Of a stretch of 64,000 nucleotides of DNA, positions 21,363 through 32,369 are shown piece by piece. Source of the stretch: Gambelia wislizenii (taxonomy: Eukaryota; Chordata; Lepidosauria; Squamata; Crotaphytidae); NCBI GenBank assembly GCA_030847615.1, contig JAUMIR010000005.1, forward strand, positions 110,079,116 through 110,143,115. The letters run 5' to 3'. The notes below the pieces were generated by a model that saw only the letters and a list, made by a program, of their open reading frames with translations, did not search any database and was not told the origin of the DNA. A program made the position numbers and the translations under genes. Numbering within the stretch: the first letter of the stretch is position 1; each line of letters begins with the position of its first letter.

Positions 21363-21582
21363 AGATTTTCAGACAACACTGTTATAGTGTTACTATTCCA
21401 CTTTATTTGCTATGGCTGCCTCCTGTTGAATCCTGGGATTTGCAGTTTAGGGAGGGGCATTTACAACTCACAGCCAGAGAGATCTTAGGCCTCACTAAAC
21501 TACAAACCCCAGAATCCCACAGCACGAAGCCAGAGCAGTTAAAGTGGAATAGTAACACTATAACAGTGTAGTCTGAAAATCT
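21363..21582. mobile_element. Palindromic MITE
   Basis: AGATTTTCAGACAACACTGT at the left is the reverse complement of the right end ACAGTGTAGTCTGAAAATCT apart from two or three bases, and the pairing continues inward (TAGTGTTACTATTCCACTTT against AAAGTGGAATAGTAACACTA). The whole 220 bp can fold on itself. The inner block ATCCTGGGATTTGCAGTTTA pairs with AAACTACAAACCCCAGAAT. It has no coding capacity; the superfamily is uncertain. Confidence 0.85.
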
Positions 21583-22183
21583 CCATAGAAATTGCTGGCC
21601 GAATCAGCAGCCATCGTTAAATTGTTTGCATTCCTTATATGCCAGGAAAACATATTATCACAGTTCCTTCCAACATCAGAGTACAAATTACTAGCCACAG
21701 TATACAATTCTCCTACTACTTGCACTTCCACTGTCTTTGCAGAGTTTTCATGATATTAACTACTGTCAGAGAGGCTGTGAAGAGGATAAATTGATTTGTG
21801 AAAAACTGGTCCAGGAAGGCACGGATGGGAGAAAGTGAGCAAAACTAATGTCAAATATCTAGCTCAGAAGACAGAAGCAACTTCTTTAAGGTTTGTGCAT
21901 CAGCAGGTTCAAGGGATGTAAATGGTCTTTTTCTGGGAAAGACTTGCACTTTGCTTGTCGAAGAACTGTTCCTCTTCAGCAGGAATTCACAGCTGAGTTC
22001 CCAGCAGTACATAAACCACTGATATCTTGATTCACCTCTGTATCTCATTGTTTTATCCACCCAAACAAAAGGGAAGAGGTGGGTTTTAGAAATCAATCAC
22101 CAAGGTGAATGATAGAACACAATAGTTATGATGTATAAACTATGGTGGGAGGAAGTGGTCTTACTGCTGAGAGCAATCACTTG
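21583..22183. other. Spacer without a gene
   Basis: No supported feature; a short minus-strand open frame (21851-22096) has no known domain. Confidence 0.4.
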
Positions 22184-22340
22184 TTCTTCTTTGTGGTCTC
22201 TGTGCCTCTCACACAAATATGGGATCTTTGTGCAGGCTTAGATCAGTCACAGAGCATTATCGAGCTGAGTAGCTTTTTGGCAGTAGTTCCGCCCTCCCAG
22301 GGCACTCTATATAGAGAGCCAGCAAGCTACTCCCCTCAGT
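22184..22340 (+). repeat. Left inverted terminal repeat of short DIRS
   Basis: AGTAGCTTTTTGGCAGTAGT, CTCTATATAGAG and CAAGCTACTCCCCTCAGT are reverse complements, with mismatches, of parts of 24660-24805. The CTCTATATAGAG box is a perfect 12-base palindrome that holds a TATA motif, so it may act as a promoter facing inward. Confidence 0.82.
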
Positions 22341-22519
22341 TCTTTTTCATCCATCACTCAGATTACACAGAATGCTGTATTTGAGTAGTTTTTCCTTTCG
22401 ATTTTGGACTTCGACCTCAGACTGTTTTTTCTGAGTGTCCTTCATGATACTCCTTCTATGGCTTCAACAACTCTCCTGGACTGCCCTTCTGGACTTAGTA
22501 CACATGAGTTGGGCCTTGC

Positions 22520-24431
22520 ATGGCCTCCATGGCCCTGTTTAAGCCTTGCCCTTCATGTGGAGTAAAACTCTCCCAATCTGACACCCATGACTTGTGTTTA
22601 TTCTGCCTGGGCAAAGGCCATAAGCCCTCCACTTGTTCTATCTTCCAGGGTTTCACCCACCAAGAATGGAAGAATTGTCTATCCAGACTCCACACCCATC
22701 CCTGGGAGCAGTCTCTTCAAGCTGTGGACTTAGCTGCTTGCAACTGGCCCTTTGATACCACCTCGAAATAGATCTGCAAGGGATGTTCCATCTTGTCCAT
22801 GCAGACCATGCCCTCCAGGACCAACAAAAAGGCCAAGAAATGCCCCCATACCAAGACTTTGGATCTGTCGGCGATGAAGAAGGTGAAATCACACTCAGTG
22901 TCCCGATTGGTTCCACAGATGGATCCGATACCATCCAGCCACTTGGTCCCATCCCCACAATGAGGGCAGGTCACTCCAATACCATCAGGCTGCTCAGTCC
23001 TGTCCTCATGACTGGACCAGGCCTTCGTGATACCGGATGATGACCACAGGGATGCCCGAGTTTCTGGATCAACCATCTCCATCCCATGCAGGCAAAGATC
23101 ACCTCAAGGTCGTATCCCTCTGATAACCCACAAACAACTGCTCCACCCAGTACAGCAAGGTATTCTAGACCACCAGCATTCCCAGACCCATGTCCACTCT
23201 CCATCAGTCGCACAATCAGAGGTTGGATCTGGTAGATCACAGAACCACCACAGCCGGTCCCAGTCTGATTGATCCAGCTCCAACTGCTCTCACTCATACC
23301 ACTTCTGATCCCGTTCTGACAGATCTCAGTCTCACCATCGATCTCAGAGCCTCTCCTGCTCCCATTGGTCTCAGACCCAATCACTGTTCCATTAGTCCCA
23401 TACCCAACCCCGGTCCTATCAGTCACAACCCCGATTGTCTCGATCCCATTCCCGATGATCCCAATCATGATGACACTGTATGCCTCGGCCACACCATGCC
23501 ACTGGTCCCGGTACTGATAGGTTCCCGATCCAGGTCTCGACATCAATCCCAATCTCCATCTTGGCGTTCAAGGTCAGTGTCTTCCAGACGGGACCACCAT
23601 GGGTATTACCAATGTCACTGCTGGCACCACTGGTATATTCATAGCCACTCCCGCTTGTGCTCTGCTCAAGGAGACTTAGAGACCGACTATGACTCATCCT
23701 CCTCATTGGGCCTGTACCCATTTGTGGCTCCATGGTTCCAGGGACCCCAGTATCTACCATACCCGGACCCAAGGTACTACTCCTACCCCTCCCACAGTTC
23801 TTACTAGAATGACCGGCAGGACTGCCATCAATGCTCCCCATGACAACACCGTGGGAAGGACCGGCAAAACCAACCTCCAAGTCCTTGACCGCAGAAGTCC
23901 CCGCTCCAACATCCATGGGACAGCCTCACTCAGAGCATCCTGACACTGCAGCTAATCCACAGCCAAATCCAACGGACCAGACAGATCCACCACCATACAC
24001 TGGACAGGATCCGTAACCAGGACCCAGACGAGGCCAGTGGGGACCAAACACCTGACACCCCTTCAGGAATTATGCCTGATGACCAACGTGATCCTTCCCT
24101 GGGCACATCCACAGAAGACTTATGCCCATACACCAACTTTATTATTCGTATGGTAAAGTCATTGGAACTGGAGCTGAAGCAGCAACCCTCTTCCTCCCTC
24201 AACCCCATTTTTCAATGGGCGGACACTCCAGCTAACACACCGGCTATGCTCCCACATCTGCTAATGTTGAAGGAGGTAGTACATCTTGCCTGGGCCAAGT
24301 TGGCCTCAGTACCCCCCATGACACAACGCCTAGAGGCCCTCTGCAAGATCCACATGGAGAAGTCTGCAGGGCAGCAACTTCATCTCAACTATCAACCTTC
24401 ATCAGACACTACCACCTGGACTGCAGAGTGA
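22520..24431 (+). pseudogene. gag: DIRS gag remnant
   Basis: The start MASMALFKPCPSCGVKLSQS and CLFCLGKGHKPSTC aligns with the N-terminal zinc knuckle of the long element's gag. A stop at 22769-22771 and later frameshifts break it. An Arg-Ser-rich part (RSRSRHQSQSPSWRSRSVSS, about 23540) and a Tyr-rich part (YLPYPDPRYYSYPSHSSY) keep the order of the intact protein. The segment 24072-24431 (PYTNFIIRMVKSLELELKQ, WAKLASVPPMTQRLEAL) matches the conserved gag core. It is not translatable as a whole. Confidence 0.8.
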
Positions 24432-24524
24432 GGAAAGATGCTGAGTGTGGCAGAATAGTATTGTCTTTCATCTTGAGCTGATCTGCTCCCACCTCCTAGG
24501 TAAGCTCATTACTCTCACATATAT

Positions 24525-24612
24525 GTGTGAGAGGCACAGAGACCACAAAGAAGAAGGACAGGTTGCTTACCTGTAACTGTAGTTCTTCGAGTGGTCATCT
24601 GTGCCCTCACAC
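24525..24612 (+). repeat. DIRS internal complementary region of short copy
   Basis: GTGTGAGAGGCACAGAGACC to AAGAAGAA is the reverse complement of the left end at 22184-22217; the adjoining GGACAGGTTGCTTACCTGTA to CCCTCACAC is the reverse complement of 24800-24856. The two parts abut, so the ICR is a copy of the joined left and right ends. Confidence 0.9.
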
Positions 24613-24659
24613 AAAACCTGCCCTCCTCCCCTCTTTTCTTGCAGGTCTGCCATCATCTC

Positions 24660-24856
24660 ACAATGGACTTGGAACTGAGGGGAGTAGCTTTCTGGTGCTA
24701 TATATAGAGTGTGCTGGGAGTGCGGAGCTACCACCAAAAAGCTACTCAGCTTGATAACACTCCGTGACTGATCTGTACATGCTCAAACATCCTATATGTG
24801 TGTGAGGGCACAGATGACCACTCAAAGAACTACCTTTACAGGTAAGCAACCTGTCC
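24660..24856 (+). repeat. Right inverted terminal repeat of short DIRS
   Basis: The reverse complement of the left repeat, with TATATATAGAG near 24702 and the terminal GGCACAGATGACCACTC block that pairs with the ICR. Confidence 0.85.
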
Positions 24857-26274
24857 TTTCATCTCAGGCTGGGGAATAACTCAGTGTATCTCAAACAGTG
24901 AAAAGTAAGAACCCATGAGTGGTCACTTACAGGTGGAGAAATCTACTCCCTGTGTGTGCACTCAATCTTAGGCTGGCAAACATGGAATAAATAGAGTGGA
25001 ATCCTGTTGATTAGTCCTTATAGTAGACCCATTCAATCAGCTGTTGAAGGGTGACCCATCATATAGATAAATCCAGCTGATTCAATGGCTTTACTCTAGC
25101 TGGCTGTAACAATAGGAATTAGGATTCTTCCTGAAAAGGTTTCTTTAAAAAAAAATTAGAAAATTTAACAGACTCCTATATTTTGAATGTCTTTATTTAT
25201 TTATTTATTTATTTATTTTATGTCTATATTTAATGTCTATATTTAAAGTTATCTCCTGAATATTTGATATGTGGGTTTGGGTAATTGTTTTTTTCTTTTC
25301 TTTAAAAAAATGAGCTGAAATTTCCCCCATTTGCCATTGACAAACATGGACAGGGCCATACAAACATGTTGCATGGCCCTGACCTAAAGGGTTAAAGATG
25401 AGAGCCGGAAGAGGAGGTGTCAACTCTAATTCAACACTACCGCATGTAGCAAGACAAAATCCAGAATCCACAAAAAAGTGTTACCTTTATTGGCCAATCA
25501 AACTACTAGCCCTACAAAATTTTGTGGATTTTGTTCAACACTACCATGGTTAAATACACAGGGATCCAGACTCATTACTCAGAACTATGGCCTCAATGTA
25601 TTAAGCTCTCAGCTTTTGTTCCTCCTACAAATATTTTTAAAGAACAATCTAAGCCACCCTCCCTCATCTTGAATATGAAGAAATCTGTGTTGTTTTGCAA
25701 ATTCCTATCAAAAACAGTCTGAAAGGAAATTATCACTCAGGAAATACTGACTGTCACTGAAAAATAGTAACAGGCATATTCCAGTAACAATTAAGTACTG
25801 TAAAAGTCAATGGTCCTTAATAAGGAAGCTAAACATGTTTTCAACCTTTTCCATTGACTTTTCATGCAATTTATTAGTGCAGACCCAGTTGGATCATGGC
25901 CAAGATTCTTCCAAGAAATCAATAAACATAAAGATTAAAAGTATATATATCTTATGTTGTGTGTTTGGTTTTTACTTTCAGAGTAATTTACTATCCTGCA
26001 GGCCAATTAATTTAATCATTACTATTTTCTTCTATTTACTGAAGAATGCTAAATTCACACGTGCAGTTTTAAGACATTATAATGATAATTTGGGAATCTT
26101 CCTCCATTTCAGTCAATGTGTACATTTTGCACCATGGAAAAATCTCCCTCCATGATTTATATAAATATTTATATTCTAGCTTCTAACAAATGATCTTATA
26201 CTAAGATATAGAGAAAACACACTATTAAATGGTTTAAAACAGTTTAAAGCAATTTAAGCTTGCATATCTTGGCT
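24857..26274. other. Spacer with (TTTA)n
   Basis: No gene. A TTTA tetranucleotide tract lies at about 25190-25220. A pair of imperfect short repeats (ACAAAATTTTGTGGATTTTG near 25515 and ATCCACAAAAAAGTGTTACC near 25465) is visible. Confidence 0.4.
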
Positions 26275-26892
26275 GTGGAGGTGGCTATTCTTCCCCCATT
26301 AACTGACGAAAACAGGTCAGAGCCCAGACAGAAATGCCAGCCCATTGCTACAGCTGTCACCATTTTCTCTGCTTTGCCTGGTCCAGGCAGGCCCGCTCCT
26401 CCCCCATTACCTGGATGAAATAGACCAGAGTCCAGACGGGCACATTGCCCCATCCCTGCAGCCACCACCACCTATGTCCCACTCTCAGGGTCCAGACAGG
26501 AGGCCCACAGCATATGGGCAAAGCCCCCTGCATGTGACCAACCTGGTCAAATGCTGGGAACCCCTTTCCTGGATCTGGAAGAGCGAAGTAGCCAGAGGCT
26601 ACAGCGATGGGCTGGTGTGCTAGCATGCTGGAATGGGCTCCAGTGGTCATGTGGGGCCCTATCAATTTTATTTTGGCTAGAATGCATTTAAAGAGGCATT
26701 ATTTTAAAAAGTTTCATTGGGCCCTCTCCCATCTTTTACCTTTCTTAGCACTGTCTTATCTCCATCTTTGCCTTGGGGGTCATGAGGCCTGCCTAGGGGC
26801 CAAATGGGCAGAAGCCCTGTGTCATCAGGATTGTTTGTCTCCAAGAGGGGAGGGCAAGATGGGGTAGATTGCCCATGTAGATAAGCCTTAAG
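26275..26892 (-). repeat. Dispersed repeat family 'GGCTTGTCTAGA', copy 3
   Basis: In reverse complement it begins AGGCTTATCTACATGGGCAA and continues with CCCCATCTTGCCCTCCCC, GATGACACAGGGCTTCTGCC, TTTTTAAAATAATGCCTCTT and CGCTCTTCCAGATCCAGGAA, the same order as copies 1 and 2. It is the longest copy. Confidence 0.55.
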
Positions 26893-26950
26893 ACTCATAA
26901 GTTGGAATAACAGAGACAGACAAAATATTCATTGAATTTCTAAGAGGGTA

Positions 26951-26975
26951 CCATGTTAGTCTGTTGCAACACAAA
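26951..26975. repeat. 25-bp flanking duplication, left copy
   Basis: The 25 bases here are identical to 32518-32542; 20 of them read TGTTAGTCTGTTGCAACACA. They belong to the interspersed repeat into which the Ngaro-like element was inserted. Confidence 0.85.
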
Positions 26976-27125
26976 GAGGGTTCGCCACTGGCCAGCGGGC
27001 TGTTTTGTGGCCTGGCTGGTCACCCTCTTTTGAAGCCCTTCTCCCCTCCCCCCTCCCCGCTCGGCCTCATGAGGGGAGGAGGAGGGGAAGCGGGTGGCCG
27101 CATGGCAGGCCTACGGGGGCCACCA
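26976..27125 (+). repeat. Left terminal direct repeat of Ngaro-like element
   Basis: GAGGGTTCGCCACTGGCCAG through CTACGGGGGCCACCA is matched by 32370-32520 with scattered, mainly CpG-type substitutions. Its first base abuts the flanking 25-bp duplication. Confidence 0.9.
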
Positions 27126-28283
27126 TTTTGCTGTCTTCTTCCCAGCGGCCTTTGCCGCTGGGAGGGAGGAAAAAGGTGGGAGCCAATGGAGGCGAGCCTG
27201 CCTCGCCCTGATTGGCTAAGTAGAGGGGTGTGGACCAGGGCTATTTAAGCCCAAGCGCGCCCCTCCCAGTGAGAAGGCTGCGATGGAGGCGGCTACTGGG
27301 CACTCCGTCGAAGCAGAAGAAAGCCCCCCCTTCCACCCCTGCACACCCTAATCAGGTATGGCTCGAGGGGGGAAGCAGATGGGAAGGGGTCAGACTGTGC
27401 CATGCTAGCTCTGCAGTTGGACAGGGACGGGGGAGGCTGGGAGGTCACCACCGCATGGGTGGGTGGGCAGAGCTCGCAGGCTGGGGATCGGGACCTCGGC
27501 AGCCAGGCATATGGGGCTGGGGAAGTGCGGGCGCGGACCGCCGGGAGGAAGGAGACCTCCCCCTTCCCCCTTTTGGCGCTGCTTGGGGCCGGGTGGGCAG
27601 CGGATGCCATGCTGTGGAAAGCATGGGGTGCACAACCCCGTAAGCGTTTGGGCGGCAGCCCACTCAGGGGCACCAGGAGGGGCGTGTGCTGATGGCAGAG
27701 TGTGGCGCTTGTGCCTGCAGGCTGGTGCCAGGTCAGGACTGGCAGCTGGGGGGCCATTGGGTGGCAGGTCTCCTCATAGGTCAGCAGCTACGGTGGGGGG
27801 GCATCTGGACTGCGGGGCCTCCTGCCTCTCCACCTCCCCCTCTCCATTGCATACAATTCCATCTGCCGAGGAGCGCCAGCATGGCCGAGGGGGCGCAAGG
27901 CCGGGGAGGGTGCGGGGGGGGGAAGAGGGGAGGGCACCCCCTCCTCCCCCCACAGATGGGGGAGGAATCAGCAAAAAAAGGGCAGATGGTAAGGCCCGGG
28001 AGGGTGGGTGGGGAAGGTGGGGGCTGGCACCCCCCTCCTTCCTACCCCACCCCTTTCCCCCCAGATTGGGGGGGAATATGGGCAAAGAAAAAGGGGGCAG
28101 ACAGCAATGGACAGGAGCTTTCCTTTTGCAGGTTTCGGGCCATGGGGTGGCAGCTGGCATGTGAATAAAGATTGTAAAAAACACACACACATACAAGCAT
28201 CAGCATCACAACACACAGTGTGGCATCTTCCAGAACAAACGGGTCGGGAGGTTTGTTGCTGATGCCATGGGGCCAAAGAGAGC
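27126..28283 (+). other. GC-rich leader of Ngaro-like element
   Basis: Highly GC-rich, with long C and G runs and several long open frames on both strands that share no domain and vary in frame, as expected for stop-poor GC-rich DNA. CTATTTAAGCCC near 27240 may be a TATA-like box. No gene is called. Confidence 0.5.
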
Positions 28284-29565
28284 ATGAAAACAACGGCATG
28301 TGTCAGAGGTGCGGCCCCACAGGAGGTGGAAATGGGAGCTGGTAGTGAGGGGGTGGGGCAACCGGAGCTAGGGGGCAACAGTGTCACCAGCCAGTTGTCA
28401 GTCCCCCGGCGTCCAGTGGAAGCGTTTGGGCAATCAACCCCCACCCTAGCCGATGTCATGGGGGTCCTGTCCGTAGTCCTCCAGAAAATGGACAAGGACA
28501 CCCCCTCTGGTGGTCCGACTGCCATGCCTGGGCTCGCCGAGGCACCTGAGGCAGGGGAACCCAGTACCTCTTCCAGCCTAGGTGCACCCAGTAGCAGGCA
28601 TTCCAGATCCAATGGGAGGAGTGGTTCCAGAGAATAGGGGCAGTCAAGATCCTGAGGTTCCTCATCAAGGCGGCGCAGCAGATCCAGCGGCCGGAGAAGC
28701 CCTCGCAGGAAGTGCAGACGTTTCCGCTCAGGTTCCTCATCAGGTGAGTCCTCGGACGAGGACAAATAGAGGTGTTAGGAGAAGGGAGCCTTCAAGCCTG
28801 GCCTGTCGGTGTGGGCCCTTAAGCTCAGAAAAGCCAGGGAAAAAGCGGGGGAAGACAGGAAGGTAGATGGGAAGCACCCTGATGGGGAGGAGCTCCAGGA
28901 AGCGAAATGTAAGGAGAACCCTCCTGGGTGCCATTTGGACCACAAGGTGCGCTTGAAGATTTTGCAAGGGTATTACGTGGATGTTTTTACACTGGCACCA
29001 CCTCCCGGGGCGGAGGCCAGGGTGCACGAGAGTGACAAGAAAGATGATGACAAGGGCAGTGTGGAGCCATCGGAGTGTACCTTTGCCAATTGGCTCAACG
29101 GGTACACGGTCTTCATGGGGGTGGTCGCACTAGTCTTCCCGGAGTGAGCCTGGCACTTGGTCAACCACCTTTGCCAGGTCCTGATGGTGAGGGCTCAGGC
29201 AGGGGAAGCCAATGCCATCTTGTACGACGTCGAGTGCAGGAAAAAGGCATCCAGGTCCCCCATGCACAGATGGGAAACTGTCGACTATCCCACTTGGCTA
29301 CGGGCCATAAGGCCGGGCAGGCAGGAAAAGGGTGACCCCCCAAAAGACGGCACTTAAGAAGGAAGGGAAGAAGCCGGTGTACTGGGAGTTCAATGGGGGC
29401 AAGTGCTCCAGGTACAAGTGCAGGTTTGACCATTCCTGTGACAGCTGTGGGGGGGCACCCAAAGGTGAATTGCACCTTGCAGGGCAGCGGGGGTCAGTCT
29501 TTTCAGAGCAGTTGTGCAGCAGCTGCTGGCGCAAGGAAGAAGGCAGGATCTGGCAGCACCTCTAA
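28284..29565 (+). pseudogene. gag: Ngaro-like gag remnant with CCCH-type knuckle
   Basis: One frame carries LADVMGVLSVVLQKMD, an SR-rich stretch around 28660-28760 interrupted by stops, LDHKVRLKILQGYYVDVFTL (about 28935-28995), a WLNGYTVFMGVVAL segment and RWETVDYPTWLRAIR (29271 on), with stops at 28635, 28660s and after 29145. After a frameshift near 29330-29355 the frame 29332-29565 shows VYWEFNGGKCSRYKCRFDHS and CDSCGG, a Cys/His knuckle typical of gag proteins in this group. It is not translatable as a whole. Confidence 0.75.
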
Positions 29566-30655
29566 CAGTGGCACCACAAAGTAAGGTGTGTGCAGGGGGG
29601 GAAGGGCACATGGCTTTCACTCCAGTCAAGCTGGAGGCCATGCACCCTCTCTTAGCATCTGACCCCAAGAATCAGGCCGCAGCATATCTAGCAGAAGGTT
29701 TCGAATTCGGGTTCTGCATCCCCTTTCAAGGCGAGAGGGAGGCCACCACCTCAGGCAACCTAAAATCAGCAGTACAGCTGCCTGAGGTGCTGGCCCACAA
29801 AATTGAAAAAGATATTGAGGCGGGGCGCATAGCAGGCCCATTTGTACAGTGCCCCATGCCCAATTTGAGGGTTTCACCTTTGGGAGTGGTACCCAAGAAG
29901 GCCCTGGGGGAATACCACCTCATTCATCACCTCTCATATCCAAAAGGGGCCTCAGTCAATGATGCGATCCCACAGGAGCTTTGTATGGTGAGGTACACAT
30001 CATTGGACTACGCAGTTCATCTCCTGCAGGGTTGTGGTCAGGGGGCACTCATGGCAAAGTGTGACATTCAGTTGGCTTTCAGATTGCTTCCGGTGCACCC
30101 GGATGATCATTGCCTTTTGGGCTTCAAGTTTCAGGACAAGTGGTATTATGACATGGCGTTGCCCATGGATTGTTCCGTCAGCTGTTCTGCTTTTGAGACC
30201 TTCAGCACATTCCTCAAATGGTCCCTGCAGCGCAGGGTGGGTTCCCCGTTCATCACTCACTACCTGGATGATTTCTTGATGATGGGCCCTGCTGGGGGGG
30301 AGGAATGTGTGTTTCTGCTCTCTTCCTTCCAGCCACTGGCCACCAAGCTGGGGTGCCGTTGGCACATGACAAGACCATGGGACCAACTACATCCCTGGTG
30401 TACCTGTGGATACAGCTTGATTCGGTATGGGGGATCTCCAGACTGCCTGATGACAAGATCGAGGGCCTATGGGTGTTGCTGGACAGCATCCTGGGAAAAG
30501 AAAAAGCCACCTTGAAGGAAGTGCAAGCACTGTTGGGGCAACTGAACTTCGCATGCCGGGTGGTGTCCCCCGGGAGGGCTTTCTGCGCGCTTATTGCCAG
30601 AATCACCAGGGGGTCAGGGCATCGCATCATCGCATTCGCCTCACCAGAGGGGTAA
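29514..30655 (+). pseudogene. pol: Ngaro-like reverse transcriptase, frameshifted
   Basis: The first frame (29514-30515) includes EDIEAGRIAGPF-type sequence (IEKDIEAGRIAGPF), FRLLPVHPDDHCLLGFKF, KCDIQLAF with the first catalytic Asp, and YLDDFLMMGP with the Asp pair near 30266. After a shift near 30390 the frame 30305-30655 carries the thumb part TLKEVQALLGQLNFACRVV and SPGRAFCALIARI. The start of the domain (APLLASDPKNQAAAYLAEG-like text) follows the gag knuckle closely. Catalytic motifs remain but the frame is broken. Confidence 0.85.
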
Positions 30656-31206
30656 AAGAGGACATGAGGGTGTGGTTAACTTTCCTCAAGCACTACAACG
30701 GTATCACCACATAGCAGGGGAGATTGGAGCTGGGGGGCACCTTGCAGGTGCACTCAGATGCTGCGGGCAGCCTGGGCTTCATGGTTTACTATGCAGGACA
30801 CTGGTGTGCGCAGCCTTGGCCGCCTGAGTGGGCGGCCAGGGGCGTGACCAGGGACCTCACCTTCCTGGAGTTTTTTCCCATTGTGGTTGCCATCACCCTG
30901 TGGGGTGGGGAGTTCAGGGACAAGAAGGTTTGTTTCTGTTGCGACAATCAGGCAGTGATTAAGATCATCAACAGGCAGTCCTCCAGGTTGGAAAGGGTAA
31001 TGCAGCTGGTGTGCAAGTTCGTGCTGGTCTGCCTGGAGGCTAACATCAGTTTCCAGGCTCAGCACATCCTGGGCATGGATGATGAGATCGCAGATGCATT
31101 ATATCGCTTTCAGGTAGACCGGTTCCGTTTGCTGGCACCGGATGCGGACAAGGCAGCGGTCCCTTTCCCAGCAGACCTTTGGAGCCTTGGGAGCAAACCA
31201 TGCTAA
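30656..31206 (+). pseudogene. Ngaro-like RNase H domain
   Basis: After a stop at 30713-30715 the frame 30724-31206 reads LQVHSDAAGSLGFMVYYAG, TFLEFFPIVVAITLW, CFCCDNQAVIKIINRQSSR and EIADALYRFQVDRFRLLAP. The acidic residues of SDAA, LEFF, CDNQ and ADAL correspond to the four RNase H positions. The usual SRFQ after ADAL reads YRFQ. The sequence leads directly into the recombinase (the next frame begins at 31179). Confidence 0.83.
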
Positions 31207-31858
31207 AGGGTGTAGCGAACTCCTTGGCGGCTTCCACGCAAGAATGCTACAGGAGAGCAGCATCGCAGTTCGTGGCCTTCCGGAGGAGCCACGGCTACGG
31301 GACGACGGGGCCAGCATCAGAGAGCGAGGTGCTGCATTACCTGGCATCCCTAAAAGACAGCCTATGCAATCTCATTTTTTGGGGCCATGAGGGTCGGGGA
31401 GGCGGTGTGCGCCTCCAAAGCAGACACGTCCGGCCGGGCGTTGCAGCTAGGTGATGTCACCATCGGTGTGAATGACTTGGCCCTGCACATAAGGCGCTCA
31501 AAGGCAGATCAGCATAGCCACGGGACCACCCTGCACCTGAGAAGGTTGAAAGGATACACTCCTTGCCCTGTGACGAGCCTGAAGGCCTACTTGGAAGTTC
31601 GAGGCCACGAGCGGGGGCTGCTGTTCCGGCATGCGGACAGGGTCCCACTTACCAGATTCCAATTTGTGAGCATCCTGAAGATGGCAATTCAGCGGAAGAA
31701 TTCGGCAGCCATTCATTTCAGATAGGGGCCACAACCATGGCGGTGGAGGCTGGCCTGTCCAAGAAGTCCATCATGCAATGGGGAAGTGGCGATCCACTAG
31801 TTACATAAGGCCTGTGAAGGCGCTGCCTGAGCCGACACAGGCCCCGGATGACCGGTAG
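31179..31858 (+). pseudogene. Ngaro-like tyrosine recombinase, internally deleted and frameshifted
   Basis: The N-terminal part ASTQECYRRAASQFVAFRRS runs to ASLKD near 31353; the next recognisable text is FFGAMRVGEAV (31371 on), so the middle of the protein (on the order of 100 residues by comparison with the family) is deleted. The first catalytic Arg is in MRVGEA. HIRRSKADQ and HSFQIGA follow; HxxR reads HSFQ, so the second Arg is lost. Another shift at the GGGG run near 31781 puts GKWRSTSYIRP (31781-31813) in a third frame, with the Trp and the nucleophile Tyr (31802-31804). The frame then ends at 31858. Confidence 0.85.
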
Positions 31859-32369
31859 GCCTGCCTGTTGATGGGGCAATGGTTGGCGGAAGGCGGTTCC
31901 CATGGGGAACGCCTTGGTGGCGGATGTATTGGGTCATGATAAGGCAGGATGTAGGGGGGGCTCCATCAAGTGCAAGTTCAAATACAAGTTCAAGTTCAGC
32001 GGAGTCCCCTCCCCCTGTTATTTGCTAACATGTACTTGTTTACAGGGGAGGAGAGAGAGTCGGGTGGTCGGCCCGGCCATTGGCTCTCTCCTCCAGGAGG
32101 CGGGTTTGTATGGACCAACCCACCACTTGGCCCACATGGATGGGCCTTGCGGATGTCACGATCCATACATTGCCGCCAACCATTCAGTTGCAAATTATTG
32201 CCAAATGAAAACATATACTCAAACATGTATCTACCTCAACTTGTAATCACTTTACTAACCTGTACCTACCCTTATATTCTGAATATGTAACCAATACAAA
32301 GTTAAGAAAATGTATTGTGTCTGTGCATTATTTAGGAGGGCGGAGGGGCGGTACGGCCTGGGTTTGCAA
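31859..32369 (+). other. 3' non-coding part of Ngaro-like element
   Basis: No gene. Contains AAGTGCAAGTTCAAATACAAGTTCAAGTTCA, a short array of AAGTTCA-like units, at 31970-31999 (only its beginning is quoted in family terms), and no second B-type repeat that I can recognise. Confidence 0.45.

Larger units (their letters stand above)
22184..24856 (+). mobile_element. Non-autonomous DIRS copy (gag remnant only), both ends present
   Basis: The left end starts near TTCTTCTTTGTGGTCTCTGT and the right end closes with GTAAGCAACCTGTCC. Left and right inverted terminal repeats and an internal complementary region are all in place. Inside, only a gag remnant is found; RT, RNase H and recombinase are absent, the gag sequence running into the pre-ICR region near 24431. 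The element is about 2.67 kb, against more than 6 kb for the long DIRS. It could only have moved with enzymes from another DIRS copy. It belongs to a related but distinct subfamily (internal sequence differs, end motifs are shared). Confidence 0.87.

Noticed and set aside
22184..24856. Target-site duplication around the short DIRS
   Set aside because: Flanks (CAATCACTTG and TTTCATCTCA) share nothing beyond one or two T residues, as expected for DIRS.
27230..28765. Several long overlapping frames on both strands in the GC-rich leader
   Set aside because: High GC lowers stop-codon frequency; frames on both strands overlap and none shows a known domain.
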